Shown piece after piece: positions 43,531 through 52,352 of a stretch of 57,878 nucleotides of DNA. Made by a program: the position numbers and the translations under genes. Location: contig PQAM01000007.1 in the NCBI GenBank assembly GCA_003104975.1, positions 1 to 57,878 of the forward strand, written 5' to 3'. Origin of the DNA: Candidatus Methylomirabilota bacterium. GTDB lineage: Bacteria > Methylomirabilota > Methylomirabilia > Methylomirabilales > Methylomirabilaceae. The notes under the pieces were generated by a model, which did no database searches, was not told where the DNA came from, and was given only the letters and a program-made list of their open reading frames with translations. The number at the start of each line of letters is the position of its first letter. The first letter of the stretch is position 1.

Positions 43531-45474
43531 TTACTCCACCTGATACGGCACGTCGGTAATCACGATCCCCGACTTGAACAAGAGTGTCAGCCGCAACCAC
43601 ATGGCGGCCTGCGTGTGCAACAGGTTATGCCACCAGCGGCGCGGCACAAACTGCGGGACGATGATCGTGATAATTTCGTTCGGCTGACGCTGCGCAGCAA
43701 TCTCTTCAATGTACCCCAACAGGGGCTCCAGAAACAACCGATAGGGGGAATCCAGCACAACGAGGCGGACCCCATCGCCCCACAGCTCCCACTTGCGGCG
43801 CACACTGTCCACCTCGGCCTGATCCATAGAGATATGGACGGCCGTGATGTCGTCGGACAGGGTGCGGGCATAGCGAAGCGCCGCCAGCGTCCCGCGATGC
43901 ACGCCGCTGAGCGGCAGGATCACCCGCTGACGGGTGACGCGGCCCGGGGTGCCGTACCGCTCCAGCGACAGCCGCGCGGCCAGATCCCGGTAATGGCGAT
44001 GGATCGCAAAGAAGATACCGGTCAGGATCGGGATCAGGAACATCACGATCCATGCCCCCTCGTGAAACTTCGTTACAGCGAAGACCAGCGTCACGACCGC
44101 CGTGCACAGGGCGCCAAAGCCGTTGATCGCCATCTTGACCGCCCAGCGAGATTCGTAGCGGAGCGTTGAGCCGCGCTCGGCGACCTCCTCACCCGGTCTG
44201 AGACGACCGACCTTCCACCACCGGTGCGCCATGCCGGCCTGCGCCAGCGTGAACGAGACGAAGACCCCGATGGCATAAAGCGGGATGAGCGTATTGACGC
44301 TGGCGCCGAAGACGACGATGAGACCCGACGCGACGAGAGCCAGTGCCACAATGCCCCTCGAATAGACGAGACGGCTCCCCCGATAGGTCAGTTGTCGGGG
44401 TAAAAAGCCATCCTCCGCCAGCAGGGCGCTTAGCCGCGGGAAGCCGGCAAATGACGTATTGGCGGCCATAATCAAGATCAGTGTCGTGCCGCCGATCATC
44501 GCCAGGTACAGCAGGCTGCGTCCGCCGTACGCGGTCCGCGCCAATTGCGAGATGATCGTCTCGGTCTCAGAAGGGATCGCACCGATCTTGCCGGTCAGGA
44601 AGGTGATGCTGAAGAACAGGCTGCCCAGGATCGCGGACATCCAGATCATCGTCATGGCGGCATTGCGACTGCGTGGCTCTTTGAAGGCTGTCACCCCGTT
44701 CGAGATCGCCTCGATACCGGTGAGCGCCGTCGTCCCGTTGGCAAAGGCGTGGAGAATCAAGAATAACGTGATGGATTCAAGGTGAGCCTGTGTCTCCAAA
44801 TGCGGGGGGTCCTCGACGATTCCGAGGTCTCCCGTCAGATACCGAAGGAAGCCGCTGCCGACGGTCAGGAGGGTGATGGCCAAAAAGAAATAGCTGGGGA
44901 TGGCGAGAATGGATCCGGACTCCCTGACGCCTCGAAGATTGATCACCATCATCACCAGCACCATGGCGACCGCCAGCGGCACCCGATAGTCGAGGAGAAC
45001 CGGGAATGCCGACGCCAACTGGGCGACGCCGGATGCCACTGAGACGGCGACGGTCAAAATGTAGTCGACGAGGAGCGCTGAGCCGGCAACCTGGGACGGC
45101 AACTCCCCCAGGTTGTCGCGGGCGACGATATAGGCGCCGCCTCCTCCGGGGTAGGCATGGATGATCTGCTTATATGAGAGCGTGACAATGGCCAGTAACG
45201 TGACGATAGCCAGAGAAATCGGGAGGGAATAGACGAATGCGGCCGTTCCCGCGGCAGCCAGGACGAACAGAATCTCATCCGTGGCATAGGCGGTGGACGA
45301 GAGGGCATCTGACGCGAATACGGCCAGGCCGACGGTCTTGCCGATCGTCTGATGAGGCGCATCGGCGGTCCGGAGTGGCCGCCCGATCAGCCAGGTTCGC
45401 CACGAGCGCGTTGGCTGGTATTCGACCGTACGCCGCAAGACGGCTGGTCCGCTCTCTTGATCGAGCGTAGACAT
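43531..45474 (-). CDS. APC-superfamily potassium importer, KimA-like
   Basis: 647 aa. ATG 45474 has GAGG with 7 nt spacing; ATG 45525 lacks one. Twelve helices (FASDALSSTAYATDEILFVLAAAG near the N-terminus, YPGGGGAYIVARDNLG, ALTGIEAISNGVTAFKEP) and a C-terminal cytoplasmic domain (about 500-647, VILPLSGVHRGTLAALRYAR...) as in KimA of Bacillus, a K+/H+ symporter. Amino-acid permease function is the alternative. Two RCK genes follow. No c-di-AMP riboswitch is visible upstream. Confidence 0.78.
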   Translation of the reverse strand: MSTLDQESGPAVLRRTVEYQPTRSWRTWLIGRPLRTADAPHQTIGKTVGLAVFASDALSSTAYATDEILFVLAAAGTAAFVYSLPISLAIVTLLAIVTLSYKQIIHAYPGGGGAYIVARDNLGELPSQVAGSALLVDYILTVAVSVASGVAQLASAFPVLLDYRVPLAVAMVLVMMVINLRGVRESGSILAIPSYFFLAITLLTVGSGFLRYLTGDLGIVEDPPHLETQAHLESITLFLILHAFANGTTALTGIEAISNGVTAFKEPRSRNAAMTMIWMSAILGSLFFSITFLTGKIGAIPSETETIISQLARTAYGGRSLLYLAMIGGTTLILIMAANTSFAGFPRLSALLAEDGFLPRQLTYRGSRLVYSRGIVALALVASGLIVVFGASVNTLIPLYAIGVFVSFTLAQAGMAHRWWKVGRLRPGEEVAERGSTLRYESRWAVKMAINGFGALCTAVVTLVFAVTKFHEGAWIVMFLIPILTGIFFAIHRHYRDLAARLSLERYGTPGRVTRQRVILPLSGVHRGTLAALRYARTLSDDITAVHISMDQAEVDSVRRKWELWGDGVRLVVLDSPYRLFLEPLLGYIEEIAAQRQPNEIITIIVPQFVPRRWWHNLLHTQAAMWLRLTLLFKSGIVITDVPYQVE

Positions 45475-45750
45475 AGATAACCTCACGATACCATGTACCG
45501 CATTAGCAGGGTTCGTCGACTGCATACCCGCCCCATGTCGGGATGGTATTCTCAGCAGCGCATTCCGTCAAGTCGGCGGGTGCTATCATAACGTGCTGCA
45601 GCGTGCGACGCCGTCCGTATGGTAGCATGGAGTAGACAAGGTAGAGCATGTCGCAAAACCGGCCCAATCTAGTCACTCTCCATGAGCCTGTCAAGCACTA
45701 TTCTACATGGGATTCAGCGACGGAGGCTGGATGAGGAGGTGGGAGGAGCG

Positions 45751-46194
45751 ATGAGCCTGCGCGAGGGGATGATGTTCGAGAAGGCGTGGAGGGTGACCGA
45801 GGCCGAGGCGGCCGATCGGCATGGGAACCCTCATGTCCATGTCCTTACCACGCCGGTTGTGGTGGAGTGGATGGAGGAGGCGGCGACGGCGGGGGTGCAG
45901 CCGTATCTCGCCGACGGGCAGGGGACGGTCGGTCGTACGATCACGATGACACATCTGGCGCCGACTCCTGTCGGGGTCATCGTAAGGATAGTAGCGCGCC
46001 TGACCGCGATCGACGGTCGACGCCTGCTGTTCCGAATCGAGGCCTTTGACGAAGTGGAGAAGATCGCCGAGTGTGAGCATGAGCGGGTAATTGTTGAGCT
46101 TGGGCGTTTCCACGATAAGGCCCGAAGAAAGGCGCAGCGCGAACGGCTCGCAAATGAAGCCGTTGATGGGTCCGCCGCCCAAGAGTTTCCTTGA
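45751..46194 (+). CDS. Thioesterase of the FlK (fluoroacetyl-CoA thioesterase-like) family
   Basis: 147 aa hot-dog protein. VLTTPVVVEWMEEAATAGVQPYL (Thr and Glu) and GRTITMTHLAPTPVGVIVRIVARLTAIDGRRLLFRIEAFDEVEKIAECEHERVIV (His) match FlK-type thioesterases. The substrate is probably an acyl-CoA; fluoroacetyl-CoA is only the founding example. ATG 45751 preceded by GGGAGGAG. The region 45526-45750 holds no gene. Confidence 0.82.
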   Translation: MSLREGMMFEKAWRVTEAEAADRHGNPHVHVLTTPVVVEWMEEAATAGVQPYLADGQGTVGRTITMTHLAPTPVGVIVRIVARLTAIDGRRLLFRIEAFDEVEKIAECEHERVIVELGRFHDKARRKAQRERLANEAVDGSAAQEFP

Positions 46195-46308
46195 CAGTTT
46201 CCGGTGGCAGGCAAATAATACCGTTCCGGATAATGCCATCTCGGCGGTAGAGATATGTCGCGACGGCTCCCTCCGCTGTTGATATTATAGTCGATGGCAT
46301 CGATCATT

Positions 46309-46377
46309 GTAGGGGCAGGGCTTGCCCTGCCCAGCGGTACCTGATCCCGAGCAGGGCGCAGCAAGCAGCGCCCCTAC
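46309..46377. repeat. Palindromic 'GTAGGGGCAGGGC' intergenic repeat
   Basis: GTAGGGGC at 46309 and GCCCCTAC ending at 46377 are inverted ends; GGGCAGGGCTTGCCCTGCCC forms an inner hairpin and GGGCGCAGCAAGCAGCGCCC a second. Miniature-element-like structure between thioesterase and rtcA. Confidence 0.6.
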
Positions 46378-46395
46378 GGTTGGGCGAAGTATGGC

Positions 46396-47505
46396 ATGGG
46401 TATGACAAGCATGTCTGTACTCACCATCGACGGCTCATACGGGGAGGGAGGCGGACAGGTTCTCAGGACGGCGCTGGCCCTGTCCGCTGTCCTTGGTCGG
46501 CCCACAGAGCTTGTCAGGATTCGGGCGGGTCGGAGGAACCCAGGTCTTCAGCCGCAACATCTCTCCTGTGTCAAGGCGCTCGCGGAGATCACGGGCGCCG
46601 AGGTGCAGGGCGCGGAGATCGGCTCTTCACGGCTCTATTTTGCTCCCGGACCGATCACCGGAGGATCGCGTCGGTTGGACATCGGGACGGCCGGGGCTGT
46701 GCCGCTGCTGTTTCAGGCCGTTGTGGTGGCGCTTGCGTTTGCCGACCGCCCGTCGACGTTAACCTTTACGGGTGGAACGCATGTCCCATGGAGCCCGCCC
46801 GCCCCATACATCTCTGAGGTCTTTTTGCCGATCGTAAGGAGAATGGGATTAATGGCGGCCTGGCAGGTGCACCGGAGCGGCTTTTACCCGAGGGGAGGCG
46901 GCGAGGTGCGAGCCGCGGTGGAGCCGCCCCTGCGCCTTCACGCCATTGATCTGACGAATCGCGGCGCGCTGGCGGCGATTCGGGGGATCTCAGGCGTCGC
47001 CGGACTGCCCAGGGCCATTGCGGAGCGTCAGGCGGATCGAATCCGGTCCCGGCTTGCCGATGCCGGGTACGCCATCGAGATCGAGGTGGCGGAGTTGGAG
47101 GCGGCCTGCCCGGGCGATACCCTGTTTGTATGGGCCGAATTCGAGGAGAGTCGTGCCGGCTTTAGCGCGCTCGGCGAACGCGGCAAACCGGCCGAGCGCC
47201 TGGCCGACGAGGCTGCCGATGCCCTGCTTGGCTTTCTGGCCGACGCTGCGGCAACCGAAGGCCATCTGGCCGACCAGCTTGCGGTCCTCATGGCCTTGGC
47301 CGATGGCCGTTCGGCGCTCACGACCGCCCATGTGAGCCGACATCTGCTGACGAATCTGTGGACGATTCAGCAGTGTTTGCCGATACAGATATCGCTGGAG
47401 GGCGAGTACGGGAGGCCGGGACGATTGACCATCGACGGGGTCGGACTGAAGCGCTCCACATGGACCGCAATGACGGGGATTCCCGATCGAGGTGTCGGTT
47501 GGTGA
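46396..47505 (+). CDS. rtcA: RNA 3'-terminal phosphate cyclase
   Basis: 369 aa (365 or fewer if a later ATG is used). Converts RNA 3'-phosphates to 2',3'-cyclic phosphates with ATP. IDGSYGEGGGQVLRTALALSAVLG is the family start, RNPGLQPQHLSCVKALAEIT and GGTHVPWSPPAPYISEVFLPI are conserved, FYPRGGGEV follows, and HVSRHLLTNLWTIQQCL near the C-terminus contains the probable nucleotidylated His. No rtcB is nearby. The stop overlaps the acetyltransferase start. Confidence 0.92.
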   Translation: MGMTSMSVLTIDGSYGEGGGQVLRTALALSAVLGRPTELVRIRAGRRNPGLQPQHLSCVKALAEITGAEVQGAEIGSSRLYFAPGPITGGSRRLDIGTAGAVPLLFQAVVVALAFADRPSTLTFTGGTHVPWSPPAPYISEVFLPIVRRMGLMAAWQVHRSGFYPRGGGEVRAAVEPPLRLHAIDLTNRGALAAIRGISGVAGLPRAIAERQADRIRSRLADAGYAIEIEVAELEAACPGDTLFVWAEFEESRAGFSALGERGKPAERLADEAADALLGFLADAAATEGHLADQLAVLMALADGRSALTTAHVSRHLLTNLWTIQQCLPIQISLEGEYGRPGRLTIDGVGLKRSTWTAMTGIPDRGVGW

Positions 47506-47948
47506 GAAAGGCGGAGCCGGCCGATGTTCCCGCTATCGCATATCTGGTGAATCTCTACGCCGGCACGGGCGATCTGTTGTCGCTGACGTTGCAAGAGCTC
47601 TACGGCCGCATTGCGGACTTTCGCGTCTGTGAGCAAGATCGGCAGATTGTTGGGGTCTGTTCCCTGTATATCTATGGAGCAGATCTGGCGGAAATCCGGT
47701 CGCTGGCCGTTCGACCGGGGTATGGGGGGAAAGGGATCGGCCGCTCAGTGACCGAGGCCTGCATCGCGGCAGCCAAAGAGCGGGCGATCGGGCGTGTCTT
47801 TGCATTAACCTATAAGCCGGCCTTTTTCGAGTGCCTGGGGTTCCGCGTGGTGGAGAGGTTGGCCCTGCCGGAAAAGGTATGGAAGGATTGCCGCCACTGC
47901 AGCAAGTGGGATTATTGCGACGAGGTGGCGGTGCTGCTGGAGCTGTAA
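47502..47948 (+). CDS. GNAT N-acetyltransferase, short ArgA-like
   Basis: 148 aa from GTG 47502 in a GTGA overlap with rtcA. RKAEPADVPAIAYLVNLYAGTGDLL, ICSLYIYGADLAEIRSLAVRPGYGGKGIGRSVTEAC (acetyl-CoA binding 'RxxGxG') and FALTYKPAFFECLGFRVVE are as in short N-acetylglutamate synthases, which make N-acetylglutamate for arginine synthesis. Two cysteines in the C-terminal CRHCSKWDYC segment are also usual in that group. Substrate is inferred. Confidence 0.8.
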   Translation: MRKAEPADVPAIAYLVNLYAGTGDLLSLTLQELYGRIADFRVCEQDRQIVGVCSLYIYGADLAEIRSLAVRPGYGGKGIGRSVTEACIAAAKERAIGRVFALTYKPAFFECLGFRVVERLALPEKVWKDCRHCSKWDYCDEVAVLLEL

Positions 47949-47969
47949 AGAGGACGGGAGGCATCCGCT

Positions 47970-48899
47970 GTGAACCTATCATCCGCTGCAGGCCGGTATC
48001 AGATCTTTGTCGTCTCAGACGCCACGGGTGCGACCGGCGAACTGGTGGTCCGAGCGGCACTGGCACAGTTTCAGGTGACGGGGGTCGAGATCCGCCGCCT
48101 GTCGAATATCAGGACGGTTGATGAGGTGGGGCGCGCCGTCGAGGTTGCTCAAGCCACCAACGCGATCATTGTGCATACGCTGGTGTCGGAAGAGCTTCGC
48201 CAGATGATGTTGCGGGAGGGACGGGAACGGGGGGTTGAGACGATCGATCTGATCGGTCCGCTCCTGCTTCGCCTGAGCGACCAACTCCGCGTTCCGCCGC
48301 TCATGCAGCCGGGTCTCTTCAGGCAGTTGGGGCAGGAGTACCTCCAACGGATCGAGGCCATCGAGTATACCGTCAAGCACGACGACGGCCAGCACCCACT
48401 TGGCCTTGATCGCGCCGAAATCGTCCTGGTCGGGATCTCACGAACATCGAAGACGCCCTTGAGCATTTACCTGGCCGGAAAGGGATGGCGGGTAGCCAAT
48501 ATCCCGGTGATTCTCAATCTGCCGCTGCCAAGCCGGCTCATGACCATCGATCAAAGTCGCGTCGTCGGTCTCATCGTCGGGGTCGATCGACTGGTCGAGT
48601 TGCGGCGAGCCAGGCTCGAACGCAAGCAGACGCCGGTCGCCGAGACCTACGCGGCGGCGGAGAAGGTGCGCGCGGAGCTTGCCTATAGTCGTTCGCTCTT
48701 TCGGAAGGCAGGCTGGCCGGTCATCGATATGACCAGCAAATCGATTGAGGAAGCCGCGAGCGAACTCCTCGTGCTCATCGCTGCGCCCGAGGCGACGCAA
48801 CCGGACGAGCGGAAGGCTGCGGGCGTCGCTCGCAAGCGCAGGGGAAGAACATCGCCCCACATGAAGGCGATGCAGAGAGAGGACAGTCGGAGGGAGTAA
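47970..48899 (+). CDS. ppsR: Pyruvate phosphate dikinase / PEP synthetase regulatory protein
   Basis: 309 aa DUF299 bifunctional kinase/pyrophosphorylase controlling PPDK or PEP synthetase. YQIFVVSDATGATGE, ARAEIVLVGISRTSKTPLSIYLA (P-loop) and KVRAELAYSRSLFRKAGWPVIDMTSKSIEEAA are the diagnostic segments. GTG start with GAGGACGGGAGG upstream. A basic C-terminal tail (RKRRGRTSPHMK) extends beyond the usual end. Its stop overlaps the DUF3105 gene. Confidence 0.93.
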   Translation: MNLSSAAGRYQIFVVSDATGATGELVVRAALAQFQVTGVEIRRLSNIRTVDEVGRAVEVAQATNAIIVHTLVSEELRQMMLREGRERGVETIDLIGPLLLRLSDQLRVPPLMQPGLFRQLGQEYLQRIEAIEYTVKHDDGQHPLGLDRAEIVLVGISRTSKTPLSIYLAGKGWRVANIPVILNLPLPSRLMTIDQSRVVGLIVGVDRLVELRRARLERKQTPVAETYAAAEKVRAELAYSRSLFRKAGWPVIDMTSKSIEEAASELLVLIAAPEATQPDERKAAGVARKRRGRTSPHMKAMQREDSRRE

Positions 48900-49495
48900 T
48901 GACAAAACCGGAGATCGAAAAGTCGCAGGTGAAGAAGGAAGCAAAACAGAAGGCACGAGAGGAACGGTCCGAAGCGCAGCGGGCGAAACGTCGCGAGCAA
49001 CGCACAGGGCAGATCGGATTGTACGCCGTGGTCGCCGTGGTCCTGCTGGTGGCGGGCTATTGGGGATACGGCAAGATGACGGAGACGCACACCTGGACGA
49101 CGGTTCCGATTCTACCGAGTCCCCATGTTCCCCTCGGGATGCCGCATCCGCCGTATAACAGTGACCCGCCGACGTCTGGCCCTCATGCCTCGGGACTGGC
49201 TCGATGGGGCGTGTATACCGAACCGGTTTCGAAGGAGTTGCAGGTGCACAATCTTGAGGATGGCGGGGTCGTGATTCAGTACGCGTGCCAGGATTGCCCC
49301 GACCTCGTCAAACAACTGACTGCGATCGCCGAACGTTACGATCACGTCATTCTTGCTCCCTACCCGGATATGGATCGCAAGATCGCACTGACCGCGTGGG
49401 GTAGGATCGACAAGTTTGATGAATTTAACGAGGCGCGCATCGTCACCTTTATCAAGGCGCACATCGGGATCGATCATCACGGAGAGGGGCGCTAA
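48899..49495 (+). CDS. DUF3105 membrane-anchored protein
   Basis: 198 aa. A very basic, coiled N-terminus (residues 1-37) is followed by one membrane helix (IGLYAVVAVVLLVAGYWGYG) and an exported domain with YNSDPPTSGPHASGLARWGVY and LEVHNLEDGGVVIQY-like segments, hallmark of DUF3105. CQDCPD might bind metal or form a disulfide. Function unknown. Start overlaps ppsR. Confidence 0.85.
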   Translation: MTKPEIEKSQVKKEAKQKAREERSEAQRAKRREQRTGQIGLYAVVAVVLLVAGYWGYGKMTETHTWTTVPILPSPHVPLGMPHPPYNSDPPTSGPHASGLARWGVYTEPVSKELQVHNLEDGGVVIQYACQDCPDLVKQLTAIAERYDHVILAPYPDMDRKIALTAWGRIDKFDEFNEARIVTFIKAHIGIDHHGEGR

Positions 49496-49511
49496 TCGGA
49501 CGACGAGTCGA

Positions 49512-50369
49512 TTACAGGCTGAGCATCGATCGCAACCAGAGGCCGCCGGCCAACAGCAGTTTCTGGGGTTTGCCGATGGTGATATCCGCATGGAAGACAT
49601 CGTACCGTTGGGCTTCGATCCTGAGCAAGAGGCGATAGTAAATAGCCCGCATGATCTCCGCGGCCAAGAGTGACCGCGTGTCCTCCGTGGTCAGCGCGTC
49701 CGATGCGGCTCGAAAAAAGCCTCGCGCTCGTTCGCATTGGAACCGCATCAGCTCGGTGAAGGCCTCGTTGTAACGGCCTGCCAGGAGCTCTTCCTCGGAG
49801 TACCCGAAGCGTCGAAGCTCATCTTGTGGAAGATAGATGCGTCCTCGCTGTGCGTCCACCCCCACATCTCGCAGGATGTTGGTCAGTTGAAACGCAATCC
49901 CCAGTTGTTCGGCATAGGTCTTCGTCAGCGGATTGGTATAGCCGAAGATTTCGACGCAGATCAGACCCACAACGGACGCCACGCGATAGCAGTAGAGATA
50001 CAGTTCCTCGAACGTCGCGTATCTCACGCGGGTCAGATCCATCTCCATCCCATTGAGCAACTCGTCGAAATAGCGCTTCGGGATATGAAAGCGGCGCGCG
50101 ACCTCACCGACCGCGTTCATGGCCGGTATATCAACGCCGCCGTCGAAGGAGGCATCGAGGGCGCGTCGCCACCGGGCCAGCGCATCTGCGGGATTGGCGC
50201 CGGCCTTCGTCTCGTCCACCAGATCGTCGCTTAACCGGCAGAAGGCATAGACCGCGTAGAGCGCTTCGCGCTTGGGTTTCGGGAGGAAGAGGAAGGCATA
50301 GTAGAAATTCGACCCGCTCTGTTTGGTGATCGTACGGCTGGTAGCCTGAACATCAACAATCTGATTCAT
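49512..50369 (-). CDS. hpnD: Squalene/phytoene synthase family, HpnD-like presqualene diphosphate synthase
   Basis: 285 aa. Condenses two farnesyl diphosphates in the hopanoid route. First aspartate-rich motif CRLSDDLVDE, second NILRDVGVDAQRGRIYLPQDEL; SGSNFYYAFLFLPKPKREALYAVYAFCR is the family start. ATG 50369 (GTG or ATG further upstream lack support). HpnC and HpnE are not in the window. It opposes the DUF3105 gene tail to tail. Confidence 0.88.
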   Translation of the reverse strand: MNQIVDVQATSRTITKQSGSNFYYAFLFLPKPKREALYAVYAFCRLSDDLVDETKAGANPADALARWRRALDASFDGGVDIPAMNAVGEVARRFHIPKRYFDELLNGMEMDLTRVRYATFEELYLYCYRVASVVGLICVEIFGYTNPLTKTYAEQLGIAFQLTNILRDVGVDAQRGRIYLPQDELRRFGYSEEELLAGRYNEAFTELMRFQCERARGFFRAASDALTTEDTRSLLAAEIMRAIYYRLLLRIEAQRYDVFHADITIGKPQKLLLAGGLWLRSMLSL

Positions 50370-50565
50370 GGATCGTATTATAGAAAAATCAAGGCGTTGA
50401 GGCAAACCTCGTCGAAGGGAGTGCTGTGCTAAGAGTCCAGCCGATCCAACCGTGAAAAGAAGTTGACACCCCAGCCGGTCGTAGCCCTATACTAAGAGGC
50501 CTGTGATACAAGAGCAAGGGATGACAGTGCTGTGTCGGCAGAGTACCCAGAGAAAGGAGCGCAGG

Positions 50566-51636
50566 ATGGATTCTCGATGGCGAATCGGCATGATATGCCG
50601 GATGGTGGTCGCTGTTGTCGCAATCAGCGCCTCTGATGCCGGTGCGGCGGAGCAGGAGAACGCTATTGTCAAAGAGGAATTTTTAGTACAAGGCAAGGAC
50701 CAGGGGATAAAACTATTTGTTAGAGAGAAACGTCTTGCAAATCTGCCGAAGATTGGAAAAGAGAATGTGGTGTTATTTATTCACGGGATTCCAAGTCCGG
50801 CGTCGGTGATGTTTGATGTAGCTGTTCCCGGCTATTCGTGGTTAGAGTATATGGCTCAACGCGGCTTTGATGCATTCACGCTGGACATCCGAGGATTCGG
50901 ACGCTCGACCAGACCACCGGAGATGAGAGAGCCTCCGCATCAAAACCTGCCCATCGTTCGGGCGGATCAGGTCATGCGGGATATCGATGTGGCCGTCGAT
51001 TTCATTCGCTCTAAACGGAAGGTGGATAAGGTCAATATCATCGGCCACTCCATCGGCGCCTCGTGGTCGGCCCTCTATGCAACGCTTCATCCGGAAAAGG
51101 TTGGGAAGTTGGTGATGTTTGGGGCGGTTTACGGTAGGAATTCCACATTCATCAACACCTTCGGTGATCCGATCAACCCGGATCGACCAAACCTTGAAAT
51201 GGGCGCCTATCGTTACGTCGGTCGGAGGGAACTCCTCGATCAGTGGGATGGGTGGATTAAGCCGGAATTGCAGGATGAATGGCGAGACAAGGAGGTCATC
51301 GAGGTATGGCTCGACGCGTTCTTCGGCTCCGACCCTACCGCGAAACAACGCAGTCCGGAGTCGGTCCAGGTTCCCAACGGTCCATACATTGATTGGCACG
51401 AAATCCATGCGGGCCGTTCGCTGTTCGATCCGTCGAGGATCAAAGCACCCACGATGATCGTGCGGGGAAGCGCTGAAGAGTTGATCACCAATGAGGCGGC
51501 CGACGAGTTACTGCAGAGACTGACGTCGGCGCCGTCCAAGCGGCGCCTGGACATCGGCGATTCGACCCATTACGCCATGTTGGAGAAGAATCGCCTTCAG
51601 CTCTATCGAGGTGTTCAGAACTTCCTGGAGGAGTAA
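50566..51636 (+). CDS. Exported alpha/beta hydrolase
   Basis: 356 aa. ATG 50566 with AAAGGAG upstream; signal peptide to about residue 26 (VVAVVAISASDAGAA). VLFIHGIPSPASVMFD is the oxyanion region, FTLDIRGFGRSTRP follows, nucleophile elbow GHSIGASW, Asp region MIVRGSAEEL and His in DSTHYAML. Related to epoxide hydrolase/haloalkane dehalogenase-like enzymes; substrate unknown. A TTGACA/TATACT pair (50463-50493, spacer about 19) may be its promoter. Confidence 0.82.
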   Translation: MDSRWRIGMICRMVVAVVAISASDAGAAEQENAIVKEEFLVQGKDQGIKLFVREKRLANLPKIGKENVVLFIHGIPSPASVMFDVAVPGYSWLEYMAQRGFDAFTLDIRGFGRSTRPPEMREPPHQNLPIVRADQVMRDIDVAVDFIRSKRKVDKVNIIGHSIGASWSALYATLHPEKVGKLVMFGAVYGRNSTFINTFGDPINPDRPNLEMGAYRYVGRRELLDQWDGWIKPELQDEWRDKEVIEVWLDAFFGSDPTAKQRSPESVQVPNGPYIDWHEIHAGRSLFDPSRIKAPTMIVRGSAEELITNEAADELLQRLTSAPSKRRLDIGDSTHYAMLEKNRLQLYRGVQNFLEE

Positions 51637-51816
51637 GTCCGGGAAGGATACGTTAGTTATTGTCCGAATCCCTGATCAATGGACGCGCTGCAGGCGAATC
51701 TGACGCTTGAAGTCACATAGAGCATTAGGTTATTATGAATATGTGATTGTAGCGACCGGGAATATAAACCTACTACCGTATTTATGGCAACATTGGTCAC
51801 CTTTGCGAGGGGCGTC

Positions 51817-52155
51817 ATGGAGTCGACAGAAGAGTATCGAGATCCGTTTGAACGCATCAACGTTGAGACGGCCAAGAATCTGATCGAAGCAGGGGGTATG
51901 GTGGTCATTGATGTTCGGGAATCGGCCGAGTGGAATCAAGGACACATTGCCGAGGCCGTACACATCCCCTTGGCCACATTGATGAATCGTCCGCGAGACC
52001 TGCTCAAGCAGGATGGTATCATCTTTGTATGCGCTGAAGGAATCCGAAGCGCGGTGGCCTGCGAGGTCGCGGCGGCGGTCGGCAGGACCCGGCTGTATAA
52101 CCTCGAAGGGGGAACACGGGCCTGGTTGAAGCAAGGTTACCCCGTTACGCGATGA
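51817..52155 (+). CDS. Rhodanese-like sulfurtransferase
   Basis: 112 aa single-domain rhodanese. INVETAKNLIEAGGMVVIDVRESAEWNQGHIAEAVHIPL, and the active-site loop CAEGIRSA with the persulfide-forming Cys; LEGGTRAWLKQGYPV ends the domain. ATG 51817 has GAGGGG upstream; ATG 51784 is possible. Sulfur acceptor unknown. Confidence 0.9.
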   Translation: MESTEEYRDPFERINVETAKNLIEAGGMVVIDVRESAEWNQGHIAEAVHIPLATLMNRPRDLLKQDGIIFVCAEGIRSAVACEVAAAVGRTRLYNLEGGTRAWLKQGYPVTR

Positions 52156-52262
52156 TCACGATTCGGTTAGGGCCATCTGACGCTTTCCAGTGATGCCAAC
52201 ATTTCACGTTCCCACTCCGAATTATTGAAGCTTGCATCAGTAATGTAGTCCCCGGTGCTTCC

Positions 52263-52323
52263 GTTCATGGTGAGCTTGTCGAACCGTGAGCGGAACGGCC
52301 TTCGACGGGCTCAGGCTGAACGG
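52263..52323. repeat. Palindromic 'GAGCTTGTCGAACC' intergenic repeat
   Basis: CCGTTCATGGTGAGCTTGTCGAA... is the inverse with mismatches of TTCGACGGGCTCAGGCTGAACGG. Ends CCGTTCA/TGAACGG are exactly inverted. It stands 30 nt before argS and is probably a dispersed miniature repeat. Confidence 0.6.
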
Positions 52324-52352
52324 ATAAGCGAGCAAATCGTGTTTCGTTACTT

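Noticed and set aside
42841-44169. 442-codon plus-strand open frame opposite the RCK and KimA-like genes
   Set aside because: Antisense to genes with clear motifs; translation has no recognisable fold.
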